The position numbers and the translations under genes are program-made. Source: Marthasterias glacialis (lineage: Eukaryota > Echinodermata > Asteroidea > Forcipulatida > Asteriidae). From it: a stretch of DNA of 64,000 nucleotides. The stretch covers positions 28,839,321 through 28,903,320 of the forward strand of contig OU452223.1 of the NCBI GenBank assembly GCA_911728455.2. The letters are read 5' to 3'. Below are positions 55,718-64,000 of the stretch, piece after piece (positions within the stretch are counted from its first letter, which is position 1; each line of letters begins with the position of its first letter). The notes beneath the pieces are model-generated. The model worked only from the letters and a program-made list of their open reading frames with translations, did not search any database and had not been told where the DNA came from.

Positions 55718-57007
55718 TTACAATAACATATACCAGCATACAAAATAACTTATAAGATATACCACCAGAAAGGCCGCCAAAAAACACGATAGAAATATAT
55801 ACCACCAAAGCGAATAGGAAGTGTCGTAACCAGAGTTCAGAACTTGTATTTGACTGTTGTACTTGCGCATTACACTGTTATAAATCTGAATGAGTCGCTC
55901 ATCCACTTTCTTCTTGTGGTGAACCGTAATCACGGCTATACCTTTCTCGAAGACCTTCCGGATGTAATATTTACGGAAGAGTGAGACATAAACCTGGAAA
56001 CCGTCGCCGTTTCGAGGTCTTATGCCAGCCCGTTTCATGACCAGGCCGAAGAAGACGTCGTCCCACGGTAGGAAGCGAACGTGTACAGACTCCTTGAATA
56101 TCGTACTTGCGACGTCAGCGGACATGACGTAACAGCCACCCGGAAAGAACGGTGGGTAGGTGGGTTCTGGGTACAACTCCACCGGAGTGTACCATTTACT
56201 GCTGACTCCGGCAGGATCGCGATACGGCGTCCAGTTTGTCTTGAGACTACCTTCGGCATACATAAGCTTTGGTTTGTCGATCAGGCGTTGCACAAGGTTA
56301 TATACATTTAACATGATATCCGAATCAACGCTGGCTACATACGTAGCTATCGGACACCATGTACTCATCCACCGTAAACCCATCATATTTTTGATGGTAA
56401 GGTTAAGGTATGTATCTGTAAAGTTCTCCTGAATGATATCTTTGTACCTGTAACTTTCACTGAAGATGCTTCTAGTCACCCTCGTATGGACTGTTTCACC
56501 CAGGAGAAACATTGTTAGTGTCAGGTGATTTGAAATATTCTGGATTCCGCCCCACGTTCGTCGTATTTGCTGCCGGTCAAAGAAATCTTCAGGTCTGGTT
56601 TTGACGAGGATCAACAGACTGAGTGGCATGTTCCATTGCTCTACTGCGTTGGTACAGACATCCTGATTGGTTATTGTAAACTCGAATCCATGTGGGTTGA
56701 TCACCTTCTCACTGTACAATGGTTGGTAGTGTGTTACATTTGATGTACTACTTCGGTTGTTCGTATGACGAACAGATGACTCTAGCAATTCGGAATCACC
56801 ACTATTTTCAACGTGATGACGAGCCCTGTGATAAAACAAGAACCTTGGGTCCATATCGATGTCTTGAAAGAACATAAACCCCTGGTTAAGTGTATCTGTC
56901 CTTTCACCATCGTCCTCTGTAGAAATCGTCATAATCAACCAGCTCACAAAATAAAAACTCGCGACGAGCGCGATGAGTATCTTGAACTTTCCCCTACCGA
57001 TCCGCAT
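55718..57007 (-). CDS. GT31 beta-1,3-glycosyltransferase (B3GALT-like) with C-terminal hydrophobic segment
   Basis: An intronless 429-residue protein. An in-frame TGA six bases before the ATG fixes the start unless spliced. N-terminal signal anchor about 8-28; stem about 30-125; GT31 domain about 126-375. Motifs: RQQIRRTWGG 145-154, FLLG 167-170, DIIQENFTDTYLNLT 190-204, DXD as D228-S-D230, EPTYPPFFPGGCYVMS 281-296, WDDVFFG 315-321 (family EDV). The family moves a hexose or HexNAc from a UDP-sugar to a beta-1,3 linkage in the Golgi; donor and acceptor cannot be told from sequence. Residues 401-427 form a second, Trp/Phe/Leu-rich hydrophobic segment, unusual for a type II enzyme. Several N-glycosylation sequons. 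Paralog of the gene at 62152. Confidence 0.93.
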   Translation of the reverse strand: MRIGRGKFKILIALVASFYFVSWLIMTISTEDDGERTDTLNQGFMFFQDIDMDPRFLFYHRARHHVENSGDSELLESSVRHTNNRSSTSNVTHYQPLYSEKVINPHGFEFTITNQDVCTNAVEQWNMPLSLLILVKTRPEDFFDRQQIRRTWGGIQNISNHLTLTMFLLGETVHTRVTRSIFSESYRYKDIIQENFTDTYLNLTIKNMMGLRWMSTWCPIATYVASVDSDIMLNVYNLVQRLIDKPKLMYAEGSLKTNWTPYRDPAGVSSKWYTPVELYPEPTYPPFFPGGCYVMSADVASTIFKESVHVRFLPWDDVFFGLVMKRAGIRPRNGDGFQVYVSLFRKYYIRKVFEKGIAVITVHHKKKVDERLIQIYNSVMRKYNSQIQVLNSGYDTSYSLWWYIFLSCFLAAFLVVYLISYFVCWYMLL

Positions 57008-58059
57008 AATTCACATAAAATGAAGCCCTAGCAGCACCGAAGATGGCGGTCTCGTGTTCCCTGGTCTGTTAATTCAACATGGTATAGAAATGAGAGGTCA
57101 ACAATATCAAAAGTGTTATTAGTGATAAAGAAAGCAAAGTGCAATCCACACAATCCATGGCACTCGTCACCTTTGGTGTGGTGATACAATATAATACTAG
57201 GGTCTAGTCATTCCAGGTTATACGTCACGAAGGTGGGGGGCATTCATAGCAAAGGTCATCTCAATTAGAGTTTTCCTTCCGGTTGTACGTAACGCTCCTG
57301 GTGCTATGCTAACTTACCCCTAGGGCAAGCCGAGCATGACTGCATGGTTGCATGGGAGGATTGCGAAAACAGCTTTCCATTGAGTGTAAAGTCTATTTTA
57401 TTCCTCCTTGGTGTAATGATTATTCATCGTTGTATTAACATCCAAAGCATACGACGTGCGTATAGCTTTGTATTCCATGATTGAGTTTGGACTTTGGCCA
57501 GACAGGACATACAGGGTTTGTTGCATACTCCGCTGCGTGGTTTACTGGAACGCTTCCCGTGTGTGTGTGTGTGTGTATTTATGATAAAACATTGAAACTG
57601 CTAAAAGTCCAATTAAGTCAGCCGCCAGCCATCTTTACACTCTGAATTCAATGGTTATGTCAGTGTTCAATGCTTACTGTGGTTTGTAGTAAGCGGGCTT
57701 GCTCGAGTAAAACAGCCTTGGACAAGACTAAACGACTACCAAATCCTCTTGTTTACCTGATGTAGGGTAGACCTTCAAGGAATCGATGAAAAAAACATGT
57801 GCATAATTGTGAAATCGATATTTTTAATTGTTACTACACGTACGACTATAATAGTTTACAAGTTGCCAATTTGAACACCAACCTCACTGTGTGTGTCACA
57901 CACGAAAGCCTGTTAGTACCATTTTATATATGTTTTTTGGTCGCGGGCCTTGTCTTATTTTATGTACAACGATTTCAGGCCTGATAGTGGAATGGCCCCG
58001 TTTCACAAAGGCCAAGGAAGCGAAGTCTCTTTTTAGTATTACTTTTCGAGAGTATTATA

Positions 58060-58290
58060 GGCCCTATGTTTTTTTCGAGAGCACAGATTTGTTTTTTCGT
58101 GAGCACGGATATTTTTTTTGAAAGCACAGATATTTTTTGAAGGTATATATATATATATTTTCGTGAGTACATACATATTCTTTTTTAAAGCACAATTTTT
58201 TTTCGAGAGCAAAGATTGTTTTTTCGAGAACACAGTTTTTTGTTTCGTGAGCAGAGATTTTTTTCCGAGAGCTACGGAAGCGTTAAAGGG
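58060..58290. repeat. Degenerate tandem array of TTTTTTCGAGAGCACAGAT units
   Basis: About ten units of roughly 19-27 bases, each a T run followed by CGAGAGCA or CGTGAGCA. The style resembles the arms of the foldback element at 3.0-3.8 kb, but no inverted partner array is present. Confidence 0.65.
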
Positions 58291-58734
58291 CCACAAACAT
58301 GTTTTTCGAGGTACTATCTCGCCGCGGCGATTTACTGCGGTACAATCTTGCAGCGTGGAATTAAACAGATTATACTGTCTTATATGCAGAAACCTTGTTC
58401 TTATACATTGGCAGCCGAAAAAAAGGCAAATGGGTTTATTAGGACGCTAAATATGGGCGTAAATCCGGGGTGGGGTGGTTGGGGGGACATCACTGGCGTA
58501 ACCAAATATTTTCATATACGGGAAGGGGAGGGGTGGGGCAGGAGGGGACAGGGTTCCGAGCGGGGGACTGCAGTTAATCGCTGAGGCGAGATATAAACTT
58601 GAAAAAATGCTTCTGCTCTGAATATTTTGTAAATAAAATAAAATAAAAACGTGGCACAAACGGTCTTTCGTAATTACATAATCATGGCCGACGGCTAGTA
58701 TCCTGCTAAAGCTTCTTTCTTCCTCACGATGTCA

Positions 58735-59190
58735 CGTGATCATCCTGAAAAAAAACTTCCAAACACTTCAGCCAATTGTAACCATACTTGGACATTCAGA
58801 CATCTGACCAAAGCTTGTTTGTTCCCTGGGTCATGTTTCATACGGGGATTACACAGAATTGGGTTGAAGTCCACATAGGAGTCACTAGAGTTTGCTGATG
58901 TAAGGTGATCAGCCTGAAAATCGCAAAACTTCCAAACACTTTAGCGAATTATAACCGAACTTTACATCACGATAACTGACCAAAGCTTGTACTAGGTATT
59001 AAGTCAAAGGTCACTGAGAGGTCACATGGGGTCATTAGAGAGCATATGGACAATTAACAAACGCTTCCTCCCAACAGTTTTTTGTTCGATTGAAGCCAAA
59101 CTTTGTCAGTGTCATCCCTGGACCATGATTCATATGAGGTGTACACAGAATTGAGTCAAAGGTCACATAGGGGTCACTAAAGTTAATTTG
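58735..59190. repeat. Diverged tandem repeat of about 150-170 bases with AGGTCA half-sites
   Basis: Three consecutive segments share AAAACTTCCAAACACTT, a GACCAAAGCTTGT-like block and GTCAAAGGTCAC. A fourth relative lies at about 60840-60980. Not coding. Confidence 0.6.
59008..59024 (+). promoter_or_regulatory. Perfect DR5 nuclear-receptor motif
   Basis: AGGTCA-CTGAG-AGGTCA: two consensus half-sites directly repeated with a 5-base spacer, the classical RAR/RXR response-element layout. It lies within a repeat between two divergent GT31 genes. The match is seen; any activity is inference, and repeats often carry such motifs by chance. Confidence 0.35.
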
Positions 59191-62151
59191 CTGATGTGTT
59201 TTCAAAGCATTCATCTATGTCGTAACACGAACAATATAGTATTTTTGATCAAGGTCAAGAATTTTTCCGAAAAATTAACAAGAGGTTATAATTATATGCT
59301 TAGGAAATGTATCACACAATGAACGATCTAAATTGATTCATAAATAACCGAATTAACAGAAAGCAAGACTCCACTTGTCTTCAGTACGACATACAAAACG
59401 TACATCAACCATGGTGACTTAAACATGTGTAACAGGCACGAGTGTGGCTAGCGCACTCAATGCCGATACATAATAAATTTACAAGGTTACACTGAGTTTT
59501 TTCTTGTAAATATAAAGATTGTTTTATTTCTTATCCCGACTACTATGAAGGGAGGGCGATTAGGATGCTGTATTAAACTAAACTAAGATAATATAAATGT
59601 ATTAATCTCAGCTTAAAATGATATATAATTAAAACTGAAACCTGACGGTTCTCGACGATTAAAAATGAAATACAAGTAAACTTAATACAATGAAAATAAA
59701 ATATGTGAATGGATAAATAAATAAATTAATGGCCTATCTGTATTGGCTGGACTTTTGACGAATGCAGAAATGGTGACTTGAAGATAATATGACGCAGAAA
59801 TTGAAGGAATAGGGGGCGTTGAAGGTGATGGGGGAACTTGAAACGATGCGAAAACAGCTCCTTGTCCTTGATCAGGCGACAGGATACTGTTTCCGTTACA
59901 AAATGAGAAGATGAAGTTATGAAGAAATACACTGTCCTGCTGGATTTCTTTTACTTGAATCCGCCTAGAGCAGGACAGGGGATGAACATATAAATTAATA
60001 CAGTGTTTGTCAAAGATGGGATATCCGAAAGCGGCAAAATGTACAAACTGAAGAAACTTGGAAGGTTAATTCTTACAACTTTCCTCTGTCGGAGTCCAGT
60101 GGCCAAGTGTCCAAACCCTTTCTTGGGCATGGTCACTGACCTCTGGACAACCCTTCCTCAATGTGCCGTGATTGGTTGCATAGCTGGCTACCACTCATGC
60201 ACTCACCCACTCACCACACACCAGTCAACCACCCACTCCTAGACTTGCCATAGTCCGAGCTGGACATAGGTTCACCACTGGAAAAAAGGGGGCTGCAATT
60301 CCAGCCCATTACACATGTTAAATAAGGCAACAAAAAACCATTGGTTTTTAATACAATGCAATGAAACACTCTCCAGGATCTTCCCAGAACCCCCTTTTGT
60401 TGCATACGAATTGATCAAAGCCAAACTCAACCAGAGTCCAATTGACTCATCCTTCCAAGAGCTCAATCAATTCGCTCAAATTTCTGAATTCATTGTAGAT
60501 CAAGACGAAACTCTAATATCCGATCCTTGTTGGAGGAACAATTCAGCGATGATCAGGGTTTCACTCAAAATGAACATCTGTATTCGGATACACAGCCACC
60601 ACCTTGAGTCATAGTGAAACTAAACATCATGTCTCCCATGAAACTTGAGACCTATAGATTATTTTAGAATCACTCACAACTGCAACTGAAGAGTGTCCAA
60701 AATTGAGGCATTGCTGTTTGAAGAGTATCTGGAAAATATCCTCGCGGTCTCACCCTATACTCTATTGATAAAACATGTACAAATACTTATGGATCTCAAG
60801 TCAACAGTCATGTCACTAAATTGGAAAGCGTCATCATTTATCTATCATCATGAAAAGCACTATAACTTCCAAATGCGCCGGCGAATTGTTACCAGACTTG
60901 GACATAATGAAATCTGATCAAGGCTTGCATGTACTATACATCGGATCGAAGATCACATAGAGATCACACAGGGGTTATTTCACTGAAATAAGTAAAAACA
61001 TTCTTTTTCCCACATTCTCCTGTCAAATGTAGCCTTATTTGGTAACGAGCATCTTGACCACAGCCCCATGTAGGGTTGGATGATAGTTGTGCTTTGTGGA
61101 GCACAAATGTGCTCTCGTTGTATCGGCCACATTTTTGGAGTCGGTCGGGTTACATCGCGCATGCATTTTTGTAGGCCCCATCGTTAAAGCACGCCCTCTA
61201 TTATCGTACATCAATAATGTATAAAGTGGTACGTCTCGAATGAAGACTACATGTACATAAAATCCGTTAAATGGAGAATATCAAAACCGTGAACTTTCAT
61301 TTGAACAAGTCTAATAATACAAGTCTAATATAAACTATTGACCGACAGAGTTTACGGGTTTCTATATTCTCATTGTTAAAACTGAAAACAACTTTCGCAA
61401 GAATTCATTTCAAAGAAATGTCGTCATCCATTTGGGAATGTTTCAAAAGCAGTGTCGTGCATAGACTTTAAAGGTAGAATACGGAATTGGTACTCGTCCA
61501 ATTTTGTTTATTCTTTATTTCTTTATTAGTATCAGTCTGAAAGCTTACTAATATGAAGTTCATATCCAGTAGCAATCTTCCATACAAAAATTCTGTCCGA
61601 AATACTGTCAAAGTTGAAAAAATAGAATTTGAAGATCTCAATTGATTTTAATTTCGATTGTGACTATCGAAATTAAGGACAATGTGTTTTCTACAAGCTG
61701 AAAAGTGTGCACGGTTTTTCACTATTTTCTCCTGAATCGGACGATTGAGCCCAAATTTTCAGGTTTTTTGTTGTTGTTCATGTTTTATTGAATCACAGAA
61801 AGTAAGAACACAGCTTTACCAATCCTAGTACCTTTAACATCACGCGTCATTGAAATCCACTCGTGCTAAACGATGTTTTGGTGTTTCAAAGGAAAGCATA
61901 TGCAGTGTGGTTGAAAATTTATGGAGATTTATTTTTCAATGCCACTGTAGATAATGTAGCCCGCACTATTGCAAGGAAACCATTTATATTTTAATCGCAT
62001 GAACGATTACTATTATAGGCCAGCTGTGCCGCACTAGTGTATAGCTACATGGAGTCAGCACGTGTTGTTTGTGAATTCATATGTTACAAAAGGTTAACAC
62101 AAAATCACTGAATTCACTACCAGCGTGGACTTGGAGTTTAAGTAGGCCTAC

Positions 62152-63285
62152 ATGAAGACCCCCAGTATGTACATTCTGATCAGAAAGAAACTGAAATTCC
62201 TCATAGCCTTGTTTGGAATCTGCTCCGTCGTTTTATACACGGTTTACATTTTATTCGATGACAAACTGTTAAAAGTGGTGAAGAACGAAAGTAGCGACCC
62301 ACTGTACAGCGATGATGTATTAAATCCACACCCTTTCCACTTCACCATTGCAAACTATGACAAATGCTGGAACGGGACTTCAGCGACGATGACACCGTTT
62401 CTTCTAATCCTTGTGAAAACCGGTACATGGAACTTTTACGATCGGCAGCAGATTCGCCAGACATGGGGGGGAGCGAAGTTGGTCCTGGATCAACTAGTTT
62501 CCACCGTGTTTTTGCTTGGGATGAGCAGTAACACACAGCTGAACGAACGCATCCGCGAGGAGAGTGACGAATATGGAGATATCGTGCAAGAGAACTTTAT
62601 CGATTCCTATCACAACCTGACCATCAAAATCATGATGGGGTTGAAATGGGTTGGCACATTCTGCCCGAATGCAACCTATGTGGCGAGCGCAGATGCGGAC
62701 ATGATGTTAAACACCGTAAACCTTGTTGCTCGGTTAATCACTGCACCACGCCAGAGGTACGTCGAAGGTTCCCTGAGGAGAAATGTGATCCCAGTGAGGA
62801 ACCCCAAGTCACAAAACAATAAGTGGTTCACATCCTTGGAGCAGTATCCCGAACCGACATACGCACCGTTCTTTCCCGGCTCATGCTACGTAATGTCTGG
62901 TGATGTTGCCTGGCCGATCTTTCTTGAGTCCAGACATGTCAGGTTTTTACCGTGGGACGATGTCTACTTTGGACTTGTCATGCAACGAATCGGCGTCCAT
63001 CCAACACATGCCAAGGGATACGGTCTGTATGTAAAAGTATCCAGTAATAGCTCCATAACGTTAGCTTTGAGGAAGGGAATTGGAGTGTTGATACCTCACC
63101 AGGAAAATGGTGTAGATGAGAGACTAGTTGACTTGTGGAATAAATCAGTGACACTCAGCGAGCGTGGAATAGTCAAGTTCATGAGTAGAGACATGTCATC
63201 ATCACAATTTGGCATCGTTTTCGTTGTGTTTTTCATTATTTTCGTAATTGTTATTTTGGGATTTCTTAGTTTAATTGAATCGTGA
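62152..63285 (+). CDS. GT31 beta-1,3-glycosyltransferase (B3GALT-like), paralog, with C-terminal hydrophobic segment
   Basis: An intronless 377-residue protein. An in-frame TAG nine bases before the ATG supports the start unless spliced. Basic N-terminus and signal anchor about 17-36; short stem; GT31 domain about 81-335. Motifs: RQQIRQTWGG 98-107, FLLG 120-123, DIVQENFIDSYHNLT 143-157, DXD as D181-A-D183, EPTYAPFFPGSCYVMS 234-249, WDDVYFG 268-274. Residues 353-374 (FGIVFVVFFIIFVIVILGFL) form a C-terminal hydrophobic helix, as in the paralog at 57007-55718. It likely transfers a sugar from UDP-sugar in a beta-1,3 linkage in the Golgi; specificity unknown. The two genes are clearly related by tandem duplication with inversion, and the stem is about 40 residues shorter here. 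Confidence 0.93.
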   Translation: MKTPSMYILIRKKLKFLIALFGICSVVLYTVYILFDDKLLKVVKNESSDPLYSDDVLNPHPFHFTIANYDKCWNGTSATMTPFLLILVKTGTWNFYDRQQIRQTWGGAKLVLDQLVSTVFLLGMSSNTQLNERIREESDEYGDIVQENFIDSYHNLTIKIMMGLKWVGTFCPNATYVASADADMMLNTVNLVARLITAPRQRYVEGSLRRNVIPVRNPKSQNNKWFTSLEQYPEPTYAPFFPGSCYVMSGDVAWPIFLESRHVRFLPWDDVYFGLVMQRIGVHPTHAKGYGLYVKVSSNSSITLALRKGIGVLIPHQENGVDERLVDLWNKSVTLSERGIVKFMSRDMSSSQFGIVFVVFFIIFVIVILGFLSLIES

Positions 63286-64000
63286 GGCAGAGGTCAGTAT
63301 ATTGACAACAAAATATATTTTCTACTCCTTTCTCCCACCGAAAATCTTTCTTTAAAAAAAAAATACTCATTAAAGTGAGTGTTACTTTAAATAATATTTG
63401 TATTCCCTTGTAAACCCTTCATTTCCTTGTAAACCCTTCATTTCCTTGTAAACCCTTATTGCTACATAAAGGGGTCTCATAATTCAAAAACTTCAAAAAC
63501 CTGTCTTAAAAATAATCTAGTAAGCGCCTTGAGTACCTAATTGTTGGTAGATACGTGTGCTATAATTATAAGACCGGTATAATTTCACATAAGGATTAAA
63601 ATCCACGCATGCACACACACCCACACTCACACACATGTTTGTGTTATGGTGTAGACCGAGGACATCCCTTCGTTCTCCCATTGTTGGACTCCCTGGTATG
63701 TCATTTTCGATATGACTGCGCAGACAAGTTCACACACAAACTAACCATCACCAGACTGCGCAGACAAGTTCACACACAAACTAACCATCACCAGACTGCG
63801 CAGACAAGTTCACACACAAATTAACCATCACCAGACTGCGCAGACAAGTTCACACCCAAACTAACCATCACCATTTATGTTCATTTTATAGCCTGACCAC
63901 TTCAAGTGTCACACACCAAACTGATGTTTATCTTTACTTTTTAGTTCGATTTCAATTGAGATTAGTGAAATACAGTATTTCCCTATATAATCTAACATTC
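63286..64000. other. Downstream flank of the GT31 gene
   Basis: No gene. Contains a three-copy TTTCCTTGTAAACCCTTCA repeat (about 63404-63460) and a four-copy 40-bp array (63713-63872). Confidence 0.6.
63713..63872. repeat. Four-copy 40-bp tandem repeat
   Basis: The unit reads GACTGCGCAGACAAGTTCAC and ACACAAACTAACCATCACCA, four times, with single substitutions in copies 3 and 4. Confidence 0.95.

Larger units (their letters stand above)
57008..62151. other. 5.1-kb spacer between the divergent GT31 genes
   Basis: No gene is recognised. It includes a (GT)n run at about 57559-57576, a (TTTTTTCGAGAGCAC)n-type array (58060-58290), G-rich insert remnants (about 58465-58565) and a diverged family of segments ending in CAAAGGTCAC (58735-59190 and about 60840-60980). 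Promoters of both GT31 genes should lie at its edges, but no clear TATA box was identified. Confidence 0.55.

Noticed and set aside
56035..56432. Frames overlapping the GT31 gene on both strands
   Set aside because: Shadow frames of the clearly conserved glycosyltransferase on the minus strand.

Overview
The window is animal nuclear DNA: AT-rich, with split genes, GT-AG introns, and dense transposons and satellites. Hyalin-repeat (HYR) modules, a foldback element resembling sea-urchin TU elements, and many hAT-, DIRS- and CR1/L2/Jockey-type relics suggest an invertebrate deuterostome, most likely an echinoderm. That assignment is inference; no species-diagnostic gene is present.

Four protein-coding genes can be supported. 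(1) A 15-exon plus-strand gene (21784-39321) encodes a predicted 764-residue type I receptor: signal peptide, three HYR domains, four fibronectin-III domains, one transmembrane helix, and a roughly 105-residue tail with four spaced tyrosine motifs and a proline-rich SH3 ligand. All 14 splice phases match and the summed coding length is an exact multiple of three. (2) A two-coding-exon minus-strand gene (45907-43698) joins six copies of a YVDNxxNRxLGRVG repeat to a TKL-like kinase of non-RD type (HCD in place of HRD), 578 residues. (3) and (4) Two intronless GT31 beta-1,3-glycosyltransferases lie head-to-head (55718-57007 minus; 62152-63285 plus). Both have an unusual second hydrophobic segment at the C-terminus.

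The remainder is mostly mobile and repetitive DNA. 1-13 kb: a foldback element, MITE relics, a 2.1-kb 40-bp minisatellite and an 11-copy 25-bp array. 13-16 kb: a 5'-truncated LINE. 16.3-17.0 kb: a MITE nested in a MITE, both with 8-bp target duplications. 17.3-19.95 kb: a decayed DIRS-like element split by another LINE. 20.0-21.5 kb: a LINE 3' end whose tail has grown into a (TTATTG)n/(TTA)n tract just upstream of the receptor gene. 46.4-49.1 kb: a 42-bp minisatellite that keeps frames open on both strands. 49.2-51.9 kb: a near-identical 732-bp dispersed duplication. The receptor introns carry SINE-like, palindromic and TTAA-flanked elements.

The receptor and kinase are both plausible signalling or immune components and the GT31 pair would act in the secretory pathway, but nothing in the sequence shows that the genes work together.
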